Assembly (NCBI GenBank): GCA_942636505.2
Contig: CALOGB020000175.1
Coordinates: 62,001-126,000, forward strand
Source of the DNA: an uncultured bacterium
GTDB taxonomy: Bacteria; Pseudomonadota; Alphaproteobacteria; Sphingomonadales; Sphingomonadaceae
Length of the DNA stretch: 64,000 nt
Direction of reading: 5' to 3'
The position numbers were made by a program, and so were the translations under genes. This document shows, piece by piece, positions 56,416 through 64,000 of the stretch. The notes below the pieces were generated by a model. The model had not been told where the DNA came from, ran no database searches, and was given only the letters and a program-made list of their open reading frames with translations. Each line of letters begins with the position of its first letter. Position 1 is the stretch's first letter.

Positions 56416-56467
56416 TGTCCTTCGATACGCGCTCTCGACTTCGCTCGATCGCTACTCGGGACGAACG
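56416..56467. repeat. Family F repeat, copy 1
   Basis: A unit ending CTACTCGGGACGAACG, starting TGTCCTTCGATACGC, with inner hairpin around TCTCGACTTCGCTCGA. It lies 15 bp after nrdR in the orientation opposite to copy 2, with which it forms a doublet separated by about 100 bp. Confidence 0.85.
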
Positions 56468-56570
56468 TGGTAGGGGAGTGGATGAGCGACAGTGGATCGG
56501 CGTGGCCCCATCCTCATCGGCGCAATCGTGCCCTCACACTCCATCGTAAATAAGGCCCGCCCCCCCATTC

Positions 56571-56619
56571 CGTTCGTCCCGAGTAGACGTCGAGCTTGTC
56601 GAGACGGCGTATCGAGGGA
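56571..56619. repeat. Family F repeat, copy 2
   Basis: CGTTCGTCCCGAGTAG at the left, TCGAGCTTGTCGAGA hairpin in the middle, GTATCGAGGGA at the right. It ends 12 bp before the GIY-YIG/TrmJ start codon. Its reverse complement matches copy 3 at 46 of 49 positions by hand count. Confidence 0.9.
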
Positions 56620-56631
56620 TAAGCCCCACCC

Positions 56632-57756
56632 ATGACATTCTGGGCCTATGTGGTGCGCTGCGCCGACGACAGTTATTATACCGGACATACCGACGATCTT
56701 GAGCGGCGGATCGGCCAGCACAATCTGGGCGATATCGCGGGCTACACGCAGACGCGACGGCCGGTCACGCTGATGTGGAGCCAGGAATTTCCGTCGCGAC
56801 AGGAGGCTCTCGCAGCAGAGTTCCAGGTGAAGGACTGGTCGCGGAAGAAGAAGGAGGCACTGTTCCGCGCCGACTGGGCGGCGGTCTCGGCGGCGGCACG
56901 GAAGCCTGAGCATTCGGAACCAGTCCCTCGATACGAGGTCTCGACAAGCTCGACCTCTACTCGGGACGAACGGGATGGGGAGGGTGAACAGGCTGGTATG
57001 GGCGAGGAAGCGACAGTCGGCGCACCGACCCCACCCCCCGTCATCGTCCTCGTCCGCCCCCAACTCGGCGAGAACATCGGCAAGGCCGCGCGCGCCATGC
57101 TGAACTTCGGCCTCTCCGAAATGCGCTTAGTCTCCCCCAGAGACGGCTGGCCCAACCCCTCCGCCGGCCCCGCCGCGAGCGGCGCTGACATCGTCCTCCA
57201 GAACGCGAAGGTCTACGACAGCGTAGCCGCCGCCACCGCCGACTGCGCACAGGTGTTCGCCACCACGGTGCGGAAACGCGGCGTAACCAAGCCCGTCGTC
57301 ACCCCCGAACAGGCCGCAACCGAGATCCACGCCGCCCCCGGCCGCTCCGCGATCCTGTTCGGGCCCGAGCGCTCGGGCCTCGAAACCGACGACGTCGCAG
57401 TCGCACGGACGATCATCACGGTGCCGATCAATCCGGAGTTCGGCTCGCTCAACCTCGCCCAGGCGGTGATCCTGGTCGCCTACGAATGGTCGAAGGGCCT
57501 CACCGCCGAGCGCGAGCTGTCGCAGCCGTCGATCAACCCGATCATGCCGCCTGCGCCGCAGGAGGAGCTCGACGGGATGATCGGGCAGCTCGATGCGATG
57601 CTGATGGCGGCGGGGTTCTTCCACCTGCCCGACAAGATGCAGTCGACGCGGCGGACGCTGCGGACGCTGCTGACCAAGCCGGGCTGGTCGAGCCAGGAGA
57701 TCCGGACGCTGCGCGGAGTGTTGTCATCGCTGGCGGGGAAGAGGCCGCGGAGCTGA
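56632..57756 (+). CDS. trmJ: GIY-YIG nuclease domain fused to TrmJ-type tRNA 2'-O-methyltransferase
   Basis: A 374-residue open frame with two unrelated parts. Residues 1-95 are a GIY-YIG domain of the YhbQ/UPF0213 kind: FWAYVVRCADDSYYTGHTDD, LERRIGQHN, and the helix AALAAEFQ-like EALAAEFQVKDWSRKKKEAL. Residues 130-374 are SpoU/TrmJ methyltransferase: VIVLVRPQLGENIGKAARAM, ILFGPERSGLETDDVAVA and VPINPEFGSLNLAQAVILVA, which 2'-O-methylates tRNA position 32. The linker, about residues 98-115, is encoded by repeat F copy 3. A Met at residue 123 (56998) could start a separate TrmJ, so one fused or two products are possible. Confidence 0.85.
   Translation: MTFWAYVVRCADDSYYTGHTDDLERRIGQHNLGDIAGYTQTRRPVTLMWSQEFPSRQEALAAEFQVKDWSRKKKEALFRADWAAVSAAARKPEHSEPVPRYEVSTSSTSTRDERDGEGEQAGMGEEATVGAPTPPPVIVLVRPQLGENIGKAARAMLNFGLSEMRLVSPRDGWPNPSAGPAASGADIVLQNAKVYDSVAAATADCAQVFATTVRKRGVTKPVVTPEQAATEIHAAPGRSAILFGPERSGLETDDVAVARTIITVPINPEFGSLNLAQAVILVAYEWSKGLTAERELSQPSINPIMPPAPQEELDGMIGQLDAMLMAAGFFHLPDKMQSTRRTLRTLLTKPGWSSQEIRTLRGVLSSLAGKRPRS
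56924..56972. repeat. Family F repeat, copy 3, inside coding sequence
   Basis: TCCCTCGATACG, a TCTCGACAAGCTCGA hairpin and CTCGGGACGAACG. It is inverted relative to copy 2, and the two bracket the GIY-YIG coding segment (56632-56920). It is read in frame as the linker RYEVSTSSTSTRDER. Confidence 0.92.
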
Positions 57757-57782
57757 TTCCCTCCCAAGGGGGCATATCTCTT

Positions 57783-57887
57783 CCCCCCTCCCTGGAAGGG
57801 AGGGGCCGGGGGTGGGTCGGCTGCTTGGCGGGCGGGGCGGCAGTTATTGGGCCAACCCACCCCCAACCCCTCCCTTCTAGGGAGGGG
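57783..57887. repeat. Inverted-repeat doublet, family C copy 3
   Basis: CCCCCCTCCCTGGAAGGGAG on the left and CCCCTCCCTTCTAGGGAGGG on the right, with GGGGGTGGGTCGG and CCAACCCACCCCC inside. It lies between the convergent ends of the fused trmJ gene and the chorismate mutase gene. Confidence 0.9.
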
Positions 57888-57900
57888 AGTGCGTTGCGCT

Positions 57901-58200
57901 TTAGCGGCGGTCGAACGCCGCCAGTTCGTATGCGATCGAGGCTTCGACCAAGCCCTCCCATAGGTCTGCGATCGCGGCGTCGGGCAGTCCCAGCTTCACC
58001 GCCTCGGCGCGCGCATTCTCGATCACCTGCGTCTTCCGCGCCTCATCCCGCACATGCCCCCGCTCCGGCTTGATGCGCGCGGCGGCGTCCATATAGGCGA
58101 AGCGCTTGGCGAGCAGCGCGACCAGGTCGCGGTCGAGCGCGTCGACGCTGGCGCGGACCTCGGTCATGGTGGTGCAGTCGGGTCCGGATAGAATGGTCAT
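57901..58200 (-). CDS. Chorismate mutase (AroQ class)
   Basis: A 99-residue all-helical protein: VRASVDALDRDLVALLAKRF, MDAAARIKPERGHVRDEARK and LWEGLVEASIAYELAAFDRR. Conserved Arg, Lys and Glu positions of the AroQ active site are present. The length and the RDEARKTQVIENA segment resemble PchB-like proteins, so isochorismate pyruvate-lyase activity is an alternative, but a mutase feeding Phe/Tyr synthesis is likelier since no siderophore genes are nearby. A second in-frame Met at residue 12 is an alternative start. Divergent from rpsD. Confidence 0.88.
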   Translation of the reverse strand: MTILSGPDCTTMTEVRASVDALDRDLVALLAKRFAYMDAAARIKPERGHVRDEARKTQVIENARAEAVKLGLPDAAIADLWEGLVEASIAYELAAFDRR

Positions 58201-58370
58201 GCGCCGCCTCTTGCCCAGCCGTCCGCAGCCTGTCCAGCTTGACTCGCGACCCCTCTCCGTCTAGGCGCCCGCCTTCGCAATGGCCCTGCACCCCGGTGAA
58301 GCGGTGGCCCTGCCTTGTCCGGACCTTGTGTCTCACGACGACCAGCAGAGCGATACCGGGACCAACGTTG

Positions 58371-58384
58371 TTTGCATTTGCAAA
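58371..58384 (+). promoter_or_regulatory. Short hairpin overlapping the rpsD ribosome site
   Basis: TTTGCA-TT-TGCAAA forms a six-pair stem just before the rpsD start. Its right arm overlaps the weak ribosome site AAAGG (58382-58386), so folding would hide it. It lies at the end of a ~190-bp leader and could take part in S4 autoregulation; this is inference. Confidence 0.5.
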
Positions 58385-58393
58385 GGTTATACT

Positions 58394-59008
58394 ATGTCGA
58401 AGCGTCAAAGCGCGAAGTACAAGCTCGATCGCCGTATGGGCGAGAACATCTGGGGTCGTCCGAAGTCGCCGGTCAACAAGCGTGAATACGGCCCGGGCCA
58501 GCACGGCCAGCGCCGCAAGGGCAAGGTCAGCGATTTCGGTATCCAGCTGCGCGCCAAGCAGAAGCTCAAGGGCTATTACGGCGACGTGACCGAGAAGCAG
58601 TTCCGTGCATGCTACCATGAGGCTGCGCGTCTGAAGGGCGATACTTCGCAGAACCTGATCGGCCTGCTCGAGCAGCGCCTCGACATGATCGTCTACCGCG
58701 CCAAGTTCGCACCGACGATCTTCGCGGCTCGCCAGATCGTCTCGCACGGCCACATTCGCGTCAACGGTGTGAAGTGCAACATCGCCTCGCGTCGCTGCTT
58801 CGTCGGTGACGAGATCACGCTGGGTTCGAAGGCGCAGGAAATGACGCTGGTGATGGAAGCACAGAGCCTCGCCGAGCGTGAGATCCCCGACTATGTCGCG
58901 CCCGACGGCGCCGCCAAGGTAACCTTCACGCGCGTCCCGACGCTCGACGAAGTGCCTTACCCGGTGAAGATGGAACCGAACCTCGTCGTCGAGTTCTACT
59001 CGCGCTGA
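58394..59008 (+). CDS. rpsD: 30S ribosomal protein S4
   Basis: A 204-residue S4 of alphaproteobacterial type, [20 protein letters not shown], with the S4 RNA-binding domain [20 protein letters not shown] and [20 protein letters not shown], and the ending [12 protein letters not shown]4 nucleates 30S assembly on 16S rRNA. The gene stands alone instead of within the alpha operon, as is usual in this class. The ATG at 58394 is the only start matching the family; the frame is open upstream. A clear terminator follows. Confidence 0.98.
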   Translation: MSKRQSAKYKLDRRMGENIWGRPKSPVNKREYGPGQHGQRRKGKVSDFGIQLRAKQKLKGYYGDVTEKQFRACYHEAARLKGDTSQNLIGLLEQRLDMIVYRAKFAPTIFAARQIVSHGHIRVNGVKCNIASRRCFVGDEITLGSKAQEMTLVMEAQSLAEREIPDYVAPDGAAKVTFTRVPTLDEVPYPVKMEPNLVVEFYSR

Positions 59009-59031
59009 TCTTTCGGTACGATCGTTATACG

Positions 59032-59064
59032 AAAAAGGGCGGTCCTGCGAGGCCGCCCTTTTTT
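59032..59064. terminator. Intrinsic terminator after rpsD, bidirectional
   Basis: AAAGGGCGG and CCGCCCTTT stem with a short loop (TCCTGCGAGG region), followed by TTTTTT on the plus strand and preceded by AAAAA, giving a U-tract on the minus strand too. It serves rpsD and the convergent S9 peptidase gene. Confidence 0.93.
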
Positions 59065-59068
59065 CGTT

Positions 59069-61090
59069 CTACATCCCCAGCGACGTCCGCAGGAACGCAT
59101 CGGCCTTGGTCAGCATCGCGGTACGCGCGACATCGTCGTCGAGCTGGTGATCGAGACCGGAGAACTCGACCAGTTCGACCTTGCCACCCGCGCCCCGCAG
59201 CTTGGCCGCCATCAATCGCGATTCACCAATTCCGACGTTGCGATCCCGATCGCCGTGGAACAGCAGTACGGGCACCTTGATCTTGTCGGCGTTGCGCGCG
59301 GGCGATCCCGCCTGGATATGCGCACCATGCCCGATGAACGTGTCGACCTGGGCAAAGGCCGTAAAGCCCCGCGACTCCTCGCGCAACGCGTCCAGATCTG
59401 TCACCGGCGCAATGCCGATGACCGCCTTGAACAGGCCAGGATCGAGCACCGCCGATTGTAGCGCTGCATAGCCGCCATAGGACCAGCCGACGATCGCAAG
59501 CTTGTCCGGCGCCGCAATCCCTTGCGACATCAGCCAGCGTCCGGCATCGTTGACGTCGCCGATCGCAGTCCGCCACGACTGGAAGCCGTTTTTCTGGAAC
59601 CATGCCGACCCATAGCCGGTCGAACCCCGGAAGTTCGGCTGCAGCACAGCAAAACCGCGCGCCGCGAAATATTGCGAGAGCCAGTCGAACCCCCATTCGT
59701 CGCGTGAGCCCGGCCCGCCGTGCGGCATGACGATCGCGGGCAACCCTTTGCCAGTACCGCCAATGGGCAAAGTCAGATAACCGGGAATCATCGTGCCATC
59801 CGCGGCGCGAAAGGTGATCGACTGGACGCTGGCGAGTGTCGTCTTCCCCAACTCCGGACGTGACGGCGCAACTTCGCCCATCTTATTGGTCGTCCGATCC
59901 AACAGATAATAGCGGCCCGGATCGACGTCGCTGCCGGCGAACAGCAACAGCTTGGTCTCGTTCGCGCTCGCGTCGACGAACGTGATCAGCGGCCTGCCGG
60001 GCAAGGCCTTGCGTAACGACGCGGCGAGCTTTTGCAGCGTAGGATCAAAGAATTCGACTTCGCGGCGGTCGGTTGCGTAGGCAGCACCCACCACCCGGTT
60101 CTGGCGACCCAACCGGATCAACTGGTCGACGTCCACATCCGGGCGTGCAAGTACGAGATCGCGCTTGAGGCTGCCGTCTAGCGCGATTTTGTACAGCGCT
60201 TGCCGGCCGTCCCTGTCGTCGAAGCCGTATGCGACGTTCAGCGCGGGATCGATGGCGTAGGGATCGAACCCGCTCTTGCCACCACTGACAGTACTGGCGA
60301 CCTGACTTAACGGCTGCCAAGCGCGATCACCGGCCTTGCGGTATGAATAGATCACCTTCGCACCGTCATAGCCTCCACTGGTCATGGCCCGCGAGCCAAC
60401 GATCCGGACGGAACCCTGGCCGTCGCTGATATATTCGATGGCATTCGCACGGGCCGGCTCGACGACCCGTCTTGTCAGCGTGACGGTGTCGATCCGCTCG
60501 ACGCCCAAGCCAACCGCCGAACGAGCCAGGAGCGTGCCGATCATCGCCTCGGGTACGAACTTTCGGGTCATCAGCACGGCACCCTCCGCGCCGTCTGCAG
60601 TCCAGTCGATGACGTTGCCGCCGTCTTGCATGATACCAAGCGAGCGTTCGTTCGTGCGTGCGCTCAGGATCTTTCTGTTGCCGCCATTGCTGTCGATGGC
60701 GAGCGCCCGGCTGAAGGCAAGCAGATCGGTTCCGGTATGTGCGGTAGTGATGAACCGGCAGACGAGGCGCGTATTGGTCGACCAGCGGCAATCCCTCAGG
60801 CTTTCGGGGTCGCCGGAGGACGACAGGATCGGGTCGGCGATCTTGCCTCCGACCATGTCGGCGATGCGCAGCATGGCGCCGCGACCCTTCATCGGCACGA
60901 TCATGGCGATGTGCGTACCGTCGGGCGAGAGGCTCAACTGCTGGATTTCACGAGCGCCGAACGCTGCTTCTGTCGAAATGACCGCCGCGGCATCCTGCGC
61001 TGCCGCGGCTACCGGTAGCGCCAAGACGGCCGGTAGCGTCATCATTTTCCAGACCGAACTGCTCGCGCGCGACCCGCCAAGATATCGCAT
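59069..61090 (-). CDS. S9 family prolyl oligopeptidase-type peptidase, exported
   Basis: A 673-residue serine peptidase. The signal peptide is in VWKMMTLPAVLALPVAAAAQ. A beta-propeller domain (residues about 50-390) precedes the alpha/beta-hydrolase domain, which shows PHGGPGSRDEWGFDWLSQYF, the nucleophile in IVGWSYGGYAALQSAVLD, the Asp in LLFHGDRDRNVGIGES and the His in SGLDHQLDDD. These fit the acylaminoacyl-peptidase-like group of S9. The ATG at 61090 is chosen; 61045 and 61042 are alternatives that start at the signal peptide. Divergent from the M28 peptidase gene. Confidence 0.92.
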   Translation of the reverse strand: MRYLGGSRASSSVWKMMTLPAVLALPVAAAAQDAAAVISTEAAFGAREIQQLSLSPDGTHIAMIVPMKGRGAMLRIADMVGGKIADPILSSSGDPESLRDCRWSTNTRLVCRFITTAHTGTDLLAFSRALAIDSNGGNRKILSARTNERSLGIMQDGGNVIDWTADGAEGAVLMTRKFVPEAMIGTLLARSAVGLGVERIDTVTLTRRVVEPARANAIEYISDGQGSVRIVGSRAMTSGGYDGAKVIYSYRKAGDRAWQPLSQVASTVSGGKSGFDPYAIDPALNVAYGFDDRDGRQALYKIALDGSLKRDLVLARPDVDVDQLIRLGRQNRVVGAAYATDRREVEFFDPTLQKLAASLRKALPGRPLITFVDASANETKLLLFAGSDVDPGRYYLLDRTTNKMGEVAPSRPELGKTTLASVQSITFRAADGTMIPGYLTLPIGGTGKGLPAIVMPHGGPGSRDEWGFDWLSQYFAARGFAVLQPNFRGSTGYGSAWFQKNGFQSWRTAIGDVNDAGRWLMSQGIAAPDKLAIVGWSYGGYAALQSAVLDPGLFKAVIGIAPVTDLDALREESRGFTAFAQVDTFIGHGAHIQAGSPARNADKIKVPVLLFHGDRDRNVGIGESRLMAAKLRGAGGKVELVEFSGLDHQLDDDVARTAMLTKADAFLRTSLGM

Positions 61091-61205
61091 CCTCGTCGCT
61101 CCCCAAAGCCCCTGCCCCACATCCTATCGAAGCCGGACAGCACGGCAAGCGATGCTTGCGCGGTGCCGGCGCCGCTGCCAAAACGCGCGGCATCTCTTTG
61201 GGGGA

Positions 61206-62843
61206 ATGACCTTGCGCGCTGCCATCCTGCCTCTCCTGCTGCTTGGGACCGCTGCGTCCGCGCAGATGTCTCCCGCGATTTCGGTCGAGACGTTAAAGAC
61301 CGTAACGCAGGTACTGTCGTCGGACGCCTACGAAGGCCGCGCGCCGACCACGCCCGCGGAGGCGAAGACGGTCGCGTATATCGTCGAGCGGATGAAGGCG
61401 GCGGGGTTGAAGCCGGGCAACAAGGGCCAGTGGACGCAGGACGTGCCGATGGTGGAGATCACGGCCACGAACGTGCAGCCTTACGTGTTCACCGGCGGCA
61501 AGGCGCCCGTCAGTCTCGCCTATCGCACTGACATGGTCGCGGGCACCTATCGCGTGGCGCCGAAGTCCGCTGTGGCGAACAGCGACGTGGTGTTCGTCGG
61601 CTACGGGATCACCGCGCCCGAAAAGGGCTGGGACGATTATGCTGGCACCGACGTGAAGGGGAAGACCGTGGTCATCCTCATCAACGATGCCGACTGGCAG
61701 ACGATGTCGCGCGAGGGGCCGTTCGAGGGCCGTGCGATGACGTGGTACGGGCGCTGGCCGTACAAGTTCGAGAATGCCGCCAAGCACGGCGCGGCGGCGG
61801 CGATCATCGTCCACGATACCGAGCCGGCGGCCTATCCGTGGGCGGTGGTGCAGTCGTCCTGGACCGGGCCGCAGCTCGAGCTGGACGAGAAGGGCGATCA
61901 TCTCGACCAGTCGCAGATCGTCGGCTGGATGCAGAAGCCGGCTGCCGAGCGCGTGTTCGCGAGCGCGGGCAAGGATTACGCGGCGCTGGCGGCGGCGGCG
62001 AAGGTAAAGGGGTTCAAGGCGGTCCCGCTCGGGCTGAAGTTCGGCGGCGGGTTCACCAACACGATCAAGCGGCAGGCGTCGAAGAACGTCATCGGCGTGC
62101 TGCCCGGGACGGCCAAGCCCGAGGACTACGTGATGTATTCCGCGCATTGGGACCACCTGGGGCGGTGCGACGCGGTCGATGGCGACGATATCTGCAACGG
62201 CGCGCTGGATAATGCGAGCGGTGTTGCCGGGCTGGTTGCGCTTGCCGAGGCTCAGGAGAAGGCGGGACCGGCTAAGCGCTCAATCGCGTTCCTGGCGGTG
62301 ACGGCGGAAGAATCGGGGCTGCTCGGCTCGCGCTATTACGCCGAGCATCCGATCTATCCGCTCGCGCATACCGTTGGCGGCGTGAACATGGACGGACTGA
62401 ACATAGGCGGTCGCGCGAAGGACTTCGTCCTCGTCGGTGCGGGCAAGTCCGAGATCGAGGACCTCGTGAAGCCGTTCGTCGCTGCCGAGGGGCGCGTGAT
62501 TGGGACCGAGGCGAACCCCGAGCGCGGCAGCTATTACCGGTCCGATCATTTCAGTTTCGCCAAGCTGGGCGTGCCGATGCTCGATGGCGGTAGCGGCGAG
62601 GACCTCGTCGTCGGTGGCACAGCGGCGGGGCATGCGGCGCGCGAGGATTATGTCGCGCATCGCTATCACAAGCCGGCGGACGAATATGATGCGAAGTGGG
62701 ACTGGTCGGGTGCGGTCGAGGATCTGACGATCTATTACGGGCTGGGGCGCAAGCTCGCGGACGATACCAGTCTGTGGCCGAACTGGTATAAGACCGCCGA
62801 ATTCCGCGGCATCCGTGACCGCGATCGCGCAGGAGCCAAGTAA
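61206..62843 (+). CDS. M28 family metallopeptidase, exported (second copy)
   Basis: A 545-residue secreted zinc peptidase. Signal peptide MTLRAAILPLLLLGTAASAQ; PA-type region with VVFVGYGITAPEKGWDDYAG; catalytic core with MYSAHWDHLGRCDAVDGDD, NGALDNASGVAGLVALAEAQ, TAEESGLLGSRYYAEHP, GGVNMDGLNIG and YRSDHFSFAKLGVPM. It shares domain plan with the M28 peptidase at 20.5 kb but differs in sequence. The ATG at 61206 follows TTTGGGGGA. The next gene starts immediately after its stop (TAA then GTG). Confidence 0.93.
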   Translation: MTLRAAILPLLLLGTAASAQMSPAISVETLKTVTQVLSSDAYEGRAPTTPAEAKTVAYIVERMKAAGLKPGNKGQWTQDVPMVEITATNVQPYVFTGGKAPVSLAYRTDMVAGTYRVAPKSAVANSDVVFVGYGITAPEKGWDDYAGTDVKGKTVVILINDADWQTMSREGPFEGRAMTWYGRWPYKFENAAKHGAAAAIIVHDTEPAAYPWAVVQSSWTGPQLELDEKGDHLDQSQIVGWMQKPAAERVFASAGKDYAALAAAAKVKGFKAVPLGLKFGGGFTNTIKRQASKNVIGVLPGTAKPEDYVMYSAHWDHLGRCDAVDGDDICNGALDNASGVAGLVALAEAQEKAGPAKRSIAFLAVTAEESGLLGSRYYAEHPIYPLAHTVGGVNMDGLNIGGRAKDFVLVGAGKSEIEDLVKPFVAAEGRVIGTEANPERGSYYRSDHFSFAKLGVPMLDGGSGEDLVVGGTAAGHAAREDYVAHRYHKPADEYDAKWDWSGAVEDLTIYYGLGRKLADDTSLWPNWYKTAEFRGIRDRDRAGAK

Positions 62844-63809
62844 GTGACCACGACTACGCCAGCCGAATGGGCGCACCACAAGGCCGTCTGGATCGGCTTT
62901 CCGAGCCATGCGAACCTGTGGCTGGAAGATCTGGAGCCCGCGCGGGACGAGGTCGTCGCGTTTGCGAAGGCGGTGCATGCCGAGGGTCGGGGCGAGACGG
63001 TGATCCTGGTCGCGGCCGACGTCGGGTCGGCAACCACCGCCAAGCGGCTCGCACCGTTCGCGGACGTGGTGGTCGAGCCGTTCGGCGATATCTGGCTGCG
63101 CGATACTGCGCCGATCATCGTCGGCGACGGCAGCGCGCGGGACTTTCGGTTCAACGGCTGGGGTGGGAAGTACGACCTGCCCGGTGACGACACGATCGGG
63201 CAGCGGCTGGCGGCGAGCCGGAACACTCGGGTCGAGGCGTGCGACTGGGTCCTCGAAGGTGGCGCGATCGATGGCGATGGTACCGGGACGGTCGTCACGA
63301 CGCAGCAGTGCCTGCTCAACCGCAACCGCAATCCGTCGCTGAGCAAGGCGGAGATCGAGGCGCGGCTGGCGTCCGACTTAGGGTACACCCGTGTGGTGTG
63401 GCTGGGGGATGGGTTGGTCAACGATCACACCGACGGCCATGTCGACAACCTCGCACGGTTCGTCGGCGAGGGGCGCGTGGCGATTCCGAAGGCGACCGAC
63501 AACGATCCGAACTGGCAGGTGTACCAGAACGCTGCGCGCGATGCGCAGGCGGCCGGGCTGCAGGTCGTGACGATCCCGTCGCCTGGACGTGTGCTGCGCG
63601 ACGAGGAGGTCGTGCCGGCGAGCTATATGAACTTCTACATCGGCAATGCCGCGGTGGTGGTGCCGTTGTACGGTGCCGAGAACGACGCCGCGGCGGTGGC
63701 AGCGATCCAGGCGCTTTTCCCGGACCGCGAGGTCGTCGGGCAACGTGCGGATCATATCCTGACGGGTGGCGGGAGCTTCCACTGCATCTCGCAGCAGATT
63801 CCGGGGTAA
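62844..63809 (+). CDS. aguA: Agmatine deiminase family protein
   Basis: A 321-residue enzyme of the peptidyl-arginine/agmatine deiminase fold. Agmatine deiminase converts agmatine to N-carbamoylputrescine in polyamine synthesis. Visible motifs are GDIWLRDTAPIIVGDG, EGGAIDGDGTGTVVTTQQCL, NDHTDGHVDNLARFV and the catalytic cysteine in GGGSFHCISQQIPG at the end. It is shorter than typical AguA (about 365). The start is a GTG directly abutting the upstream TAA, indicating coupling to the M28 peptidase. Related peptidyl-arginine deiminases remain an alternative. Confidence 0.9.
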   Translation: MTTTTPAEWAHHKAVWIGFPSHANLWLEDLEPARDEVVAFAKAVHAEGRGETVILVAADVGSATTAKRLAPFADVVVEPFGDIWLRDTAPIIVGDGSARDFRFNGWGGKYDLPGDDTIGQRLAASRNTRVEACDWVLEGGAIDGDGTGTVVTTQQCLLNRNRNPSLSKAEIEARLASDLGYTRVVWLGDGLVNDHTDGHVDNLARFVGEGRVAIPKATDNDPNWQVYQNAARDAQAAGLQVVTIPSPGRVLRDEEVVPASYMNFYIGNAAVVVPLYGAENDAAAVAAIQALFPDREVVGQRADHILTGGGSFHCISQQIPG

Positions 63810-63819
63810 CGCTATTTCC

Positions 63820-63966
63820 CGTTCGTCCCGAGTAGCCGTCGAGTAGCTCCGCAGGAGCGTATCGAGACGGCGTATCGAAGGACAGGTTGGCGCTTGGAAC
63901 CTGTACCTCGATACGAGCCCTCTATACGTCCCTTCGGGACTACTCGGTCTCTACTCGGGACGAACG
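63820..63966. repeat. Family F doublet, copy 4
   Basis: Left unit 63820-63884 begins CGTTCGTCCCGAGTAG and ends near GTATCGAAGGACA; right unit 63904-63966 begins TACCTCGATACGA and ends CTACTCGGGACGAACG. They face each other across about 20 bp. The same end sequences occur in the three copies around the GIY-YIG gene. Confidence 0.9.
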
Positions 63967-63975
63967 GAAAAGGGG

Positions 63976-64000
63976 TCAGCGGCTCCAGCGGGCCCAGATT
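63976..64000 (-). CDS. Possible 3' end of a gene continuing beyond the window
   Basis: On the minus strand the last bases read as IWARWSR followed by a TGA stop at 63976-63978, directly after the family F repeat. Seven residues cannot identify a family. The position, converging on agmatine deiminase with a repeat between, fits the pattern of other convergent pairs here, but this is only a guess. Confidence 0.3.

Overview
The window is a GC-rich, densely packed chromosomal segment from an alphaproteobacterium, most likely a sphingomonad (Sphingomonas or a close relative). The inference rests on the proteins: a MipZ division-positioning ATPase, 5-aminolevulinate synthase (the Shemin route to heme), stand-alone rpsD and rpmB genes, several exported peptidases of kinds common in sphingomonads, and many intergenic palindromic repeats of a type familiar from sphingomonads. 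I found no rRNA, tRNA, CRISPR array, prophage or insertion sequence with a transposase.

Layout. 1-9.6 kb: the clpS 3' end, a Crp/Fnr regulator divergent from murA, phaB, a molybdenum hydroxylase subunit translationally coupled to hemH, an acyl-CoA ligase, and lgt. 9.6-14.3 kb: a MidA-like methyltransferase, a GNAT acetyltransferase, pgeF, a Cys/Met PLP enzyme and a phosphoribosyltransferase. 14.6-28 kb: a glycine-zipper surface protein, an esterase/phytase-like protein, rpmB, tadA, pepN, an M28 peptidase, a YeeZ-type epimerase overlapping a convergent EamA transporter, a threonine-aldolase-like enzyme, a class A PBP and an FMN reductase. 28.1-34.8 kb: a complete RND efflux operon with a divergent TetR gene; a perfect 20-bp palindrome lies between them. 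35-38 kb: a three-gene signalling operon (CHASE3 kinase, CheY-like receiver, receiver-HisKA_2 kinase). 38-46 kb: an exonuclease, a PH-domain protein, a phosphohexomutase, a J-domain membrane protein coupled to mipZ, panC, a Sel1-like protein and topA. 46.2-54 kb: a compositionally odd stretch with a small orphan gene, dprA-plsY, murI, hemA, a Uma2 protein, and an ECF sigma/RskA-like anti-sigma operon. 54-64 kb: rpiB-glyA-small protein-nrdR, a GIY-YIG/TrmJ fusion, chorismate mutase, rpsD, an S9 peptidase, an M28 peptidase and agmatine deiminase.

Most genes are housekeeping: peptidoglycan synthesis and editing (murA, murI, pgeF, PBP), lipoprotein and lipid maturation (lgt, plsY), heme (hemA, hemH), one-carbon metabolism (glyA), translation and DNA metabolism. 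The most distinctive feature is the repeat content. At least eight families of imperfect inverted repeats, mostly 85-130 bp doublets, lie between genes, often between convergent 3' ends. Two of them have entered coding sequence. One supplies the N-terminus of the MidA-like methyltransferase. The other supplies the linker of the GIY-YIG/TrmJ fusion, where two 49-bp inverted copies bracket the GIY-YIG nuclease module. This resembles the association of REP/REPIN elements with RAYT proteins, but with a GIY-YIG nuclease, and is my best candidate for an undescribed system.
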